A DNA stretch of 30,449 bases from Alphaproteobacteria bacterium (GTDB taxonomy: Bacteria > Pseudomonadota > Alphaproteobacteria > UBA7887), in NCBI GenBank assembly GCA_028289725.1, contig JANQOH010000139.1, positions 1-30,449 of the forward strand. Direction: 5' to 3'. The notes under the pieces were generated by a model. It was not told the origin of the DNA, ran no database searches, and saw nothing but the letters and a program-made list of their open reading frames with translations. The position numbers were made by a program, and so were the translations under genes. This document shows, piece after piece, positions 22,896 through 30,113 of the stretch. Positions within the stretch are counted from its first letter, which is position 1. The number at the start of each line of letters is the position of its first letter.

Positions 22896-24623
22896 TCAGA
22901 ATTGCGCGCCGAGGGCGAAGAAAGCGCGCGGATCGTCGTCCCCCTCATTGGCGACGATGCGGGTGAGTGGTTGCGCGACCTCGACCGTCGCGAACAGGGA
23001 CGCGTCCATGCTGAGACGAACGCCCGCCCCCACCGACGCTAGTGACGCGCGCACCGATTTGCCACCCGGTTGGCGGTTCCACACGGCACCGATATCGTAG
23101 AAGCCGTAAATCTGAAAATTCGTCAGAAACGAATCCTCCAGGTCTTTGTCGTACCGCAGCTCAGCCGAGCCGGCGGCACCGTCATCGCCGGTAATCTCGG
23201 AAGAATCGTAGGCGCGGCCGTACCGCGCGCCGCCCACGCCGATCTCCTCGGACGACAAAAGCGGCACCGTCGATTTTTGCCCCCGCGCCGAAACGGCCAA
23301 TGCGAAATCGAAGAACAAGTCCTGATTGCGTGAAATTTCCGCCGTGAACTTCGTGAAATCACTCCGGCCGTCGAACCGTGACAATTGAGCCGCGCCTTGT
23401 CGCGACGCGCCAAATATATCGAGTCCCTTGCTGACGCCGAGATTGATGGCGGAGGTTCCGTTTAAACCGTCGGTCAAGGAATAGGTCGTGGTGAGGCGCG
23501 CGACGCGTGTCCGATCCTTGAACAGCACCGACTTTTGGCGCCATTCACTGCTCCGCAAGAAACCGAGGGAGCCGACCAACCACAGATTCTCCACGCGCGA
23601 CCGGATAACCGGATGCCAAACACTGACCATGGCGGACGTCGAGTCGCTCTCGGAATCGAGCGCGCTCAGGCTGCCGCCGGCATCGGAATCGGAGCGGGCC
23701 GCGTGCACCGCCACGTACGTCCCGTTGCGGTCGATCGGCTGCTCGTAGTTTACGTCGAGGTAGATGAGTTCTTTCGGCTGATTGGGCACCGTGAACAGCC
23801 CGACTTGGAGACGCTCGCCAAGCCCAAGAACCGAATTCATGCCTGTGCTGAGCCAGGTTTGGAGGCGCCCCACGGCCCGGGTGCCACGGTTATCCAAATA
23901 AACCGTCGCGTCCACGGCGTCATATTCGACCTGCAAAGTAAGCTCGTACGCCCCGGCAGAGCCATCAACAGGGTCCAAATTGGCCCCAATCGAAATGCCC
24001 GCCAGATCATTGATCAGGATCAGCGTGCGTTCGAAGTGAGAAAGCGTCAGCGGACGTTGGTCGATAATGCGCCGCGCGTAGGCGTTGATGCGGTCGGGAT
24101 CCGGCGCGTCCCCTTCAAGCGTGACGGTCTCAACGAACCCTTCCACGACCGTCACCCGGAGCACGCCAACCGTAACGTCTTGCGGAACGGCGACGGCGCG
24201 GGACAGGAAATAGCCCGCGTCCCGATATTTGTCGGTGATCCGGCTCAAGATCGTTTCGATATCGGTTGAATTGACCGGGCGCGCCAAGAACTCTTCATAC
24301 AGAGGACCGAACTCCGCCAATTCGAAGACCGTGGCGCCGTCGACCACCACAGCGCTCAAAGTAAACGTGCCGCTTCCATCATCGATTGGGCTTGGAGCGC
24401 CCTCGGGCTGCACTTCCAGGTCGGGGTCCTGCGTGCGCTCAGGGATGCTGCGTTCTTCGATCCGGCGACGGATTTCAGCCGGATCGGCGGTTTCCGTCTC
24501 CGCCAACTGGGCGTGGGCCGGCGTGTGCGACTCAATGGACATGGCAAGGCCCAAGGGCAGGCCAAAGGCGAACCCAAGTACGCGGACGCCAAAACGCCGC
24601 CAATTGCTGCGCAAATCGATCAA
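22896..24623 (-). CDS. TpsB/FhaC-like two-partner secretion transporter, copy 2
   Basis: This protein (575 aa if started at 24623) is organised like copy 1: signal peptide (about 1-38, ending PAHA), helix DPAEIRRRIEERSIPE (47-62), two POTRA domains (about 85-162 and 163-240), and a barrel to the terminal Phe. Long blocks are shared with copy 1, for example VPNQPKELIYLDV, LLSSEE.GVGG.RYGR and YDSSEITGDDGAAG. The loop-6 signature is GRAY (469-472), with Ala for the usual Gly. No ATG lies in frame between the upstream stop (near 24646) and the signal peptide. TTG at 24623, weakly supported by CAGG, or TTG at 24614 must be used, pointing to low translation. It is divergent from fecR2. No TpsA is encoded nearby. 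Confidence 0.88.
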   Translation of the reverse strand: MIDLRSNWRRFGVRVLGFAFGLPLGLAMSIESHTPAHAQLAETETADPAEIRRRIEERSIPERTQDPDLEVQPEGAPSPIDDGSGTFTLSAVVVDGATVFELAEFGPLYEEFLARPVNSTDIETILSRITDKYRDAGYFLSRAVAVPQDVTVGVLRVTVVEGFVETVTLEGDAPDPDRINAYARRIIDQRPLTLSHFERTLILINDLAGISIGANLDPVDGSAGAYELTLQVEYDAVDATVYLDNRGTRAVGRLQTWLSTGMNSVLGLGERLQVGLFTVPNQPKELIYLDVNYEQPIDRNGTYVAVHAARSDSDAGGSLSALDSESDSTSAMVSVWHPVIRSRVENLWLVGSLGFLRSSEWRQKSVLFKDRTRVARLTTTYSLTDGLNGTSAINLGVSKGLDIFGASRQGAAQLSRFDGRSDFTKFTAEISRNQDLFFDFALAVSARGQKSTVPLLSSEEIGVGGARYGRAYDSSEITGDDGAAGSAELRYDKDLEDSFLTNFQIYGFYDIGAVWNRQPGGKSVRASLASVGAGVRLSMDASLFATVEVAQPLTRIVANEGDDDPRAFFALGAQF

Positions 24624-24690
24624 ATCTGGGCCTGATTCCGGATCCTACAGGGTGCCACAACCGTGTGGGTTGAGACTGTATCCGGAACTT

Positions 24691-24712
24691 TCCGCAGCAA
24701 TTGCAATGCGGA
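24691..24712. promoter_or_regulatory. 22-base dyad between tpsB2 and fecR2
   Basis: TCCGCA (24691-24696) and TGCGGA (24707-24712) flank GCAATTGCAA, which itself contains the palindrome GCAATTGC. It lies 68 bases upstream of the tpsB2 start. It could be a regulator site specific to this copy. Confidence 0.3.
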
Positions 24713-24844
24713 TTCCACTGCCATTTTCCGACCCTGCAACGTAGGCCCCCGCTCTCGTTACGCATCCCAAACGCCCGGTATAGACATTGGTCGAGCAACG
24801 AGAAAATCCAATTTCGCGGCCATCATCTGGCCATGAAATTCGTT

Positions 24845-24865
24845 CGCGCTAAATGCCTTAGAGCG
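24845..24865. promoter_or_regulatory. Inverted repeat upstream of fecR2, counterpart of module 1
   Basis: CGCGCTAA (24845-24852), ATGCC, TTAGAGCG (24858-24865): seven of eight positions pair. Sequence and distance to the ATG match the perfect palindrome before fecR1. The right half, TTAGAGCGTGAACCGGA, also resembles short dispersed repeats I remember from rhizobial intergenic DNA. Confidence 0.45.
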
Positions 24866-24949
24866 TGAACCGGACTGCAAGGCGTTCGGCTCGCGGAATG
24901 ACCTGAGATCGGAGCGGGGCTCATTGCTTCGAGACCAGGAGAATAAGAA

Positions 24950-26026
24950 ATGTTTGGTCTGCACCGCATGCGGCGGCTCGCCCTCGTGGCCGCACCGTTT
25001 TTCGCCGTGCTCGTGGGTGGCGAGCTCTCTGCTCGGGCCGGATCCTCCTCCGACTGGACCGTAAGCGAGGTCTACGGCGACGTCTTCGTGAAGAGTGGAG
25101 AAGGCGCAAGTGCCCCCGTTTCGGTCGGCGACATGCTGTCAACCGGCAGCACCATCGATACGCCGGTGGACGGCCGGGCAGTGCTGACGCGCGGCGAGAC
25201 CTCCATGACGGTCGCACCCAGCAGCGAGGTCACACTTGCGGCGGGTGGCGGCGATGGCGCGATGACGACGATCTTTCAGAAGATCGGCTCGGTCCTTTAC
25301 AAGGTCGAGAAGCAACCCGATCAACATTTCGAGGTCGAAACGCCGTTCCTCGCCGCTGTGGTAAAAGGGACGAGCTTTACGGTCGGCGTCAACAACAGCG
25401 CGGCGGTCACGCACGTGGTCGAAGGTGCTGTCGAGGTCACGTCGTTTGGCAGCCAGCAACGGCAAATGGTCCGTCCTGGCCAAACCGTGACGGTCTCGAA
25501 CGCCAATGGCCTGCAAATCGAAATGTCGCACAACCGGGCCGGCGCGGAGACTGTCGCCGTCATTGACCAAGCCAACGACGGATCCTCAAACGCGAATAGC
25601 AACGCAGGCAACAAGCGCGTCGTCGATCGGACGCTTGGCGTGACCGATATCGATATCGCGACAGTTACCGACGGTCTTGCGAACAACGGCAGGGGCCAAG
25701 GTAACGGCAATGCCGGTGGTAACGGGAATGGCAATGCCGGCGGGAATGGTAATGGCAACGGGAATGGCAATGGCAACAGCGTCAGCGCCGCTGTCACGGG
25801 CATCGACAGCAGCTTCCCGGGCCAAGGTAACGGCGTCTCCGCCGGGTTCCCCGGTCAGGGCAACGGCGTGTCCGGTGGCTTTCCTGGCCAAGGCAATAGC
25901 GCTTCGGCCGCCGCGGCGACCGCGCATGTCGCCAATCCAAATCGTGGACCGTGTAACAACAACGGCAATGGGAATGGCAACGGGAACGGAAATGGAAATG
26001 GAAATGGCAACGGCAATAGTTGCTAG
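24950..26026 (+). CDS. Secreted FecR-domain protein with Gly-Asn-rich tail, copy 2
   Basis: This 358-aa paralogue of copy 1 has a signal peptide (about 1-30, ending LSARA). A FecR domain (about 57-182) and the shared motif RVVDRTLGVTDIDIATVTDG (223-242) follow. The tail (247-358) is built of Gly-Asn dipeptides, three 11-residue FPGQGN repeats (289-317) and a final GN run. The only two cysteines, Cys335 and Cys358, bracket that last run, and Cys358 is the final residue. HMW1, a TpsA adhesin, is known to be held on its TpsB by a C-terminal disulfide loop, so the parallel is suggestive. ATG with CCAGGAGAATAAGAA. The CHASE2 gene follows after 39 bases. Surface or periplasmic function is inferred; sigma-factor regulation is not supported. 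Confidence 0.88.
   Translation: MFGLHRMRRLALVAAPFFAVLVGGELSARAGSSSDWTVSEVYGDVFVKSGEGASAPVSVGDMLSTGSTIDTPVDGRAVLTRGETSMTVAPSSEVTLAAGGGDGAMTTIFQKIGSVLYKVEKQPDQHFEVETPFLAAVVKGTSFTVGVNNSAAVTHVVEGAVEVTSFGSQQRQMVRPGQTVTVSNANGLQIEMSHNRAGAETVAVIDQANDGSSNANSNAGNKRVVDRTLGVTDIDIATVTDGLANNGRGQGNGNAGGNGNGNAGGNGNGNGNGNGNSVSAAVTGIDSSFPGQGNGVSAGFPGQGNGVSGGFPGQGNSASAAAATAHVANPNRGPCNNNGNGNGNGNGNGNGNGNGNSC
25694..25777 (+). repeat. Gly-Asn repeat region 1 in FecR copy 2
   Basis: Six-base units of the form GGN AAY encode Gly-Asn dipeptides, interrupted by two Ala-Gly-Gly insertions. Third positions vary between units. Length changes of whole units would keep the frame. Confidence 0.8.
25814..25900 (+). repeat. 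Three 33-base tandem repeats in FecR copy 2
   Basis: Residues 289-317 consist of FPGQGN-G-V-S-[AG]-G units with an 11-residue period, the third degenerate (FPGQGNSAS). Codons differ between copies, so the repeat appears to be kept at the protein level. Confidence 0.8.
25958..26017 (+). repeat. Gly-Asn repeat region 2 in FecR copy 2
   Basis: About ten GGN AAY units encode the terminal Gly-Asn run between Cys335 and Cys358. Confidence 0.8.
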
Positions 26027-26065
26027 CTAACCGATCCGTGTGGAGCGGGAGCTGTCTGAATAGTC

Positions 26066-28870
26066 ATGTCGAACTTGACCGACACTGAGCCGCGGCGCTG
26101 GCCGCGGCTCAGAAAGCTTTCGCCGCCCGTCTTGGCGCTGGCCTTGGTGCTTGGACTCTATCTCGGCGACGCGCTGAAGTTCGTCGAACACGAGTTGACC
26201 GATCTCCGGTTCAGCATTGATACGCGCCTGCCCTCGACCGACCTCGTCGTTGTCACCATCGATCCTCCCAGCCTGCGGGCTCTTAATGTTTGGCCGTGGC
26301 CGCGCCAGGTCCACGCCGCGCTGATCGATCAATTGGTGGCCGCCGGCGCCAAAGACATCGCTTTCGATATCGACTTCAGTTCTCCATCCACGCCGGAAGC
26401 CGACGCGGCCCTCGAGGACGCGCTCGAACGTAGCGGCAATCGGGTCATACTCGGCCTATTCAAACAGATCTATCGGACGGAGAATGGCGCGCGTTTGATG
26501 GTGACCGAACCGTTGCCACGCTTCCAGCAGCACACGCGGATCGCGTCGCTGAGCATTCAACCGGCATCCGACGGCACCGTGCGCCGCGTGCGCATGCACG
26601 ATATTTGGGACGGTCGCTCCTTCCCATCGCTGTGGGCGATGCTCGCCGGGCGCACGGACAGAATGTTCGACACCTTTATGGTGGACTTCGGGATCAACTA
26701 TCGCGCGATCCCGACGCTTTCCTATGTCGACATTCTGGAGGGCCGATTTGATCCGAACGCCGTCCGCGGCAAGAGCGTGCTGATCGGCGCGACCGCGATC
26801 GAGCTTCAGGACATCGTGCCTGTGCCCGTCTATCGCTCGATTCCGGGTGTTCTGCTACACGCCATGTCGTACAACTCCTTGGTTTTGGACCGCGACATGC
26901 AAAGGCTCGGTCCGGCGCCGATGATCGTGGTTCTTTTGATCATTGCCCTCGCACTTGGCGTCCGCTGCAGCAAATGGGGCTGGCTACGGTGCTTCGCGGT
27001 CTTCGCAATCGGATCAGCCGGATTGTTCGTATGCTCACTGATTCTCCACAACGCGCTTGCGGTGGCGATTAATATTGCCCCGGCCATCTTGTTGTTGGTC
27101 ATATTGTTCGTGTGGGGCTTGATTAGTCGCATCAACACGCAGTCGCTGAACTTGGTGCTACAAAGCTTGCGGCTCAAGCGCGTCGACGCCTATATGGGAA
27201 AGATTACCGAAAATAGTTTCGACGGCATCATCACGATGCGCCGCGACGGCACGATCGAGACCGCGAACGCATCCGCATTGCAATTGTTCGAACTTGACAG
27301 TGAGGCGATTGTCGGTCGGCACGTCAGCGACCTTCTCCCTGACTTGGTCGGATCCGAAGCGGGCGACCCGATCCCAACCGATCGCGGCCTACAGGAGGTC
27401 TTTGGCCGTAAGAAGAGTGGCGCGATCTTCCCCGTCGAAATCTCCGTCAGTTGCATGGAATTGGACGACGGCGACTCATACATCGCAATCCTGCGCGACA
27501 TCACGGCGCGGCACGCATACCAGCGGCAGCTTGAGTATCAGGCCTTGCACGACGATCTCACCGAGCTCCCCAACCGTGCCATGCTGACGAAAAAGCTTGG
27601 CCCGGCGCTCAGGAAAGCGAAAGCGGAAGGCCAGCAAATGGCTCTGCTGCTGCTTGATCTCGATCGGTTTAAGGAAATCAACGACACCTTGGGCCATCAC
27701 GTCGGCGATGCCTTGCTGTGCAATGCCGCGCGCCGGCTCATCAAACTGATCGACAAATCCGGCACATTCGCGCGTTTGGGCGGCGATGAGTTTGCCATTC
27801 TGCTGCCCGCGCCCTGCGACCTCGACAACGCGTGGAAGGTAGCCGCGTCGCTGAGTGAAGCCCTGGAGCAACCTTTCGAGTTCGCGGGTCTTTCGCTGGA
27901 GGTCGGCGGCAGCATCGGCATTGCGCTATTCCCCGATCACGCCGAAGACGAAACCCGTTTGATGCAAACCGCCGATGTCGCTATGTATATGGCCAAGAAA
28001 GGTCAGACGCGCATCGCCGTTTACGACGCGGGCCAAGACGTCAACAGCGTCCGCCACCTTGCCCTCACCGGTCAGTTGCGGCGGGCCATCGAGACCAACG
28101 AACTCACATTTGCATACCAACCCAAAATCGATCTGACCAACAACCGCGTCTACGCCGTGGAGGCGTTGGCACGCTGGCACCATTCCGTTCACGGCTTCAT
28201 CCCGCCTGACGAGTTCATCACGCAGGCCGAGCAGACGGGCTTGATCGAGCCATTGACACAATGGTGCATCGAAGCCGCTGTCGCCCAGGCGGCCGAATGG
28301 CGAGACAACGGGCGTGAAATAGTCGTCGCAATTAATTTATCGCCGCGCGCACTGCACCTTGAATCTTTGCCAAGAATGCTCGCGGAAGGTCTCGATCGGC
28401 ACAAGTTGCCGCCAAGGCTTGTGACATTGGAGATCACGGAAAGCGGCATCATGCACGATGCCGACGCGGCACTTCGTGCCGTCGAAAAATTCAACAGTAT
28501 GGGCGTGAACCTCTCAATCGATGACTTCGGTACCGGATATTCTTCGCTCGGTATTTTGAAGCAACTCCCCGTGGATGAGTTGAAGATCGACAAGTCGTTT
28601 GTCATGCATATGACGGAGAATGAGGACGATGTCGTCATCGTCCGCTCGACGATCGATCTGGCGCACAATCTTGGACTGAAGGTCGTTGCCGAAGGTATCG
28701 AAGCCGCCGAGCATGTCGACATTTTGTGCGAGCTCGGCTGCGACACGGGTCAAGGCTACTTTTTCAGCAAACCGGTGCCGCCCGATGAATTCTGGGAATG
28801 GCTCGAGAACCGGGAAGGCCCGGCCGCGTCCCAGCAAAGCGAATCCGAGGTCCTGGATCCGATCTCCTAG
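26066..28870 (+). CDS. CHASE2-PAS-GGDEF-EAL c-di-GMP signalling protein
   Basis: This 934-aa inner-membrane protein has TM1 (about 20-37), a periplasmic CHASE2 sensor (about 40-275, with VVVTIDPPSL and WPWPRQVHAALIDQL), then three helices (about 284-300, 307-325 and 329-351). A PAS domain (about 372-485) is followed by GGDEF (about 490-655) and EAL (about 670-915). GGDEF is intact at 572-576 with DLDRFKEIND upstream, but no RxxD inhibitory site sits before it. The EAL domain has EALARW (Glu699), INLSP, EITESG, DDFGTGYSSL (819-828), Lys843 and AEGIE, so both cyclase and phosphodiesterase activity look possible. It follows fecR2 by 39 bases, so it is probably in that operon. CHASE2 would face the same compartment as the FecR protein and could sense it. 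Confidence 0.94.
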   Translation: MSNLTDTEPRRWPRLRKLSPPVLALALVLGLYLGDALKFVEHELTDLRFSIDTRLPSTDLVVVTIDPPSLRALNVWPWPRQVHAALIDQLVAAGAKDIAFDIDFSSPSTPEADAALEDALERSGNRVILGLFKQIYRTENGARLMVTEPLPRFQQHTRIASLSIQPASDGTVRRVRMHDIWDGRSFPSLWAMLAGRTDRMFDTFMVDFGINYRAIPTLSYVDILEGRFDPNAVRGKSVLIGATAIELQDIVPVPVYRSIPGVLLHAMSYNSLVLDRDMQRLGPAPMIVVLLIIALALGVRCSKWGWLRCFAVFAIGSAGLFVCSLILHNALAVAINIAPAILLLVILFVWGLISRINTQSLNLVLQSLRLKRVDAYMGKITENSFDGIITMRRDGTIETANASALQLFELDSEAIVGRHVSDLLPDLVGSEAGDPIPTDRGLQEVFGRKKSGAIFPVEISVSCMELDDGDSYIAILRDITARHAYQRQLEYQALHDDLTELPNRAMLTKKLGPALRKAKAEGQQMALLLLDLDRFKEINDTLGHHVGDALLCNAARRLIKLIDKSGTFARLGGDEFAILLPAPCDLDNAWKVAASLSEALEQPFEFAGLSLEVGGSIGIALFPDHAEDETRLMQTADVAMYMAKKGQTRIAVYDAGQDVNSVRHLALTGQLRRAIETNELTFAYQPKIDLTNNRVYAVEALARWHHSVHGFIPPDEFITQAEQTGLIEPLTQWCIEAAVAQAAEWRDNGREIVVAINLSPRALHLESLPRMLAEGLDRHKLPPRLVTLEITESGIMHDADAALRAVEKFNSMGVNLSIDDFGTGYSSLGILKQLPVDELKIDKSFVMHMTENEDDVVIVRSTIDLAHNLGLKVVAEGIEAAEHVDILCELGCDTGQGYFFSKPVPPDEFWEWLENREGPAASQQSESEVLDPIS

Positions 28871-29001
28871 ACTTATCTCCGTATCGATTCCCAAATCCGC
28901 AGCCTTGGCGGTCCGTCGCACCGTCACAAGGCCGGTACCCTGCGGCCCGGATATGCCATGATGTCCGAGAGGCCGTTGTCGAATCGGGAGGTTGGCGCCG
29001 A

Positions 29002-29035
29002 CGTGTCTCGATGACATGACCTTAAGAGAGACACG
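29002..29035 (+). promoter_or_regulatory. 8-bp inverted repeat overlapping the flavoenzyme ribosome site
   Basis: CGTGTCTC (29002-29009) and GAGACACG (29028-29035) form a perfect stem with an 18-base loop, ending two bases before the ATG at 29038. The right arm includes most of the AAGAGAGA ribosome site. It may control translation as RNA or be a DNA operator. Confidence 0.45.
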
Positions 29036-29037
29036 AC

Positions 29038-30102
29038 ATGGCTTGGCCGCGCAGCGAACTCACCGATCTTTTCGCCATCACGCACCCGATCATACAAGCG
29101 CCGATGGCGGGCGCGAGCACGCCCGCACTGGCGGCCGAAGTGACCAACGCTGGCGGCCTCGGTTCGCTGGGTTGCGCCCAAATGACGATCGACCAAGTGC
29201 GCAAAGATGTCGAAGCATTGCGCGCCCTGACGGATGGACCCTTCAACCTTAATTTTTTCGTGCACCAAGAACCTGATCTTGACGCGCATGACCTGGAGCG
29301 CGCGCGCAAAAGGATTGCGCCCTACTACACGGAGTCCGGCCTCGACCGCGTGCCGGATGTCGCCGTGCCATTCCCAAGCTTCACGCAAGAAAAGCTGGAT
29401 CTGTTGCTCGAGTTGCGCCCGCCAATCGTCAGTTTTCATTTCGGTCTGCCGTCCGCAGACGCGTTGGACGCACTGAGAGAGGCCGGTTCGGTCATACTCT
29501 GCTCCGCCACGACGGTGTCGGAGGCGCGCGCGCTCAACGAAGCCGGTGTCGATGCCATCGTCGCGCAGGGCCAAGAGGCCGGCGGCCATCGCGGCACTTT
29601 CGAAGAGCCGTATGAGGACGGCATGGTCGGCACCATGTGCCTGGTACCGCAGATCGTCGACGCGGTGGACGTTCCGGTGATCGCCGCCGGCGGCATCGCC
29701 GGTGGACGCGGCATTGCCGCAGCCTTTGCCCTCGGGGCAAGCGCCGCGCAAATCGGCACCGCCTATCTTCTGTGCCCGGAATCCGCGGCGGACCAGGCCT
29801 ACCGGGACGCTTTGAAAGCAGGTCGCGATGACAGGACCCGCATTACGCGTGTGATCAGCGGTCGCCCCGCGCGATCTCTGCGCAATCGCTTGATCGACGA
29901 ACTGGCCGACCACCAAGACGAGGTCGCGCCGTTCCCATCCCAGATCAGTCTGTCGGCGCCGCTGCGGAACGCGAACCGCAACGATGCCAGCCAATTGCGC
30001 TCACTGTGGGCGGGCCAGTCGGTCGCGCTCAACCGAACTCTCGGCGCCGCGGATTTGACGCGAACGCTGGTCGAAGAAGCGCAACAAATTCTCGAACGCT
30101 GA
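29038..30102 (+). CDS. Nitronate monooxygenase-like flavin oxidoreductase
   Basis: This 354-aa FMN-dependent TIM-barrel protein belongs to the nitronate monooxygenase / 2-nitropropane dioxygenase family. It starts with HPIIQAPMAGASTPALAA, the FMN-binding N-terminus. It has LNFFVHQ, the catalytic His184 in AQGQEAGGHRG, and the phosphate-binding VIAAGGIAGGRGIAAAFALG and QIGTAYLLCPES. These enzymes oxidise alkyl nitronates such as propionate-3-nitronate, or act as NAD(P)H:quinone reductases. Length and motifs suit the class I type, but the substrate is not determined. The ATG has AAGAGAGA upstream, inside an inverted repeat. A cupin gene begins 11 bases after the stop, so the two probably form an operon. 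Confidence 0.9.
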   Translation: MAWPRSELTDLFAITHPIIQAPMAGASTPALAAEVTNAGGLGSLGCAQMTIDQVRKDVEALRALTDGPFNLNFFVHQEPDLDAHDLERARKRIAPYYTESGLDRVPDVAVPFPSFTQEKLDLLLELRPPIVSFHFGLPSADALDALREAGSVILCSATTVSEARALNEAGVDAIVAQGQEAGGHRGTFEEPYEDGMVGTMCLVPQIVDAVDVPVIAAGGIAGGRGIAAAFALGASAAQIGTAYLLCPESAADQAYRDALKAGRDDRTRITRVISGRPARSLRNRLIDELADHQDEVAPFPSQISLSAPLRNANRNDASQLRSLWAGQSVALNRTLGAADLTRTLVEEAQQILER

Positions 30103-30113
30103 GGATTGAAACC

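Larger units (their letters stand above)
24624..24949. promoter_or_regulatory. Divergent regulatory region of module 2 (326 bases)
   Basis: This region holds the tpsB2 and fecR2 starts. It shares with module 1 the blocks ATTGGTC (24786), AAATCCAATT (24804), TTCGCGCTAAATGC (24843-24856), GATCGGAGCGGGG (near 24909) and CTTCGAG.CCAGGAG before the ATG. It lacks the 31-base dyad of module 1 and instead carries the dyad at 24691-24712. No clear -35/-10 pair was found. Confidence 0.6.
22896..26026. other. TpsB-FecR module, copy 2
   Basis: This is the second copy of the divergent TpsB (minus) and FecR (plus) pair, extended by a CHASE2-GGDEF-EAL gene 39 bases after fecR2. It lies 111 bases from the end of copy 1 in the same orientation, consistent with tandem duplication followed by divergence, mostly in the FecR tails. 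Confidence 0.85.

Noticed and set aside
25694..26017. CRISPR-like short repeats
   Set aside because: The repeats are six- and 33-base coding units in frame within a protein, with no spacers of constant length.
21783..26026. FecR proteins as anti-sigma regulators of iron uptake
   Set aside because: Both have N-terminal signal peptides rather than a cytoplasmic N-terminus and transmembrane helix, and no sigma factor or TonB receptor gene lies nearby.
19710..26026. A TpsA exoprotein within the island
   Set aside because: No haemagglutination-type N-terminal domain, NPNG motif or long beta-helix frame is present on either strand.
28924..29994. 356-aa minus-strand open frame opposite the nitronate monooxygenase gene
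   Set aside because: Arg/His/Gly-rich shadow; the plus frame has clear family motifs and a ribosome site.
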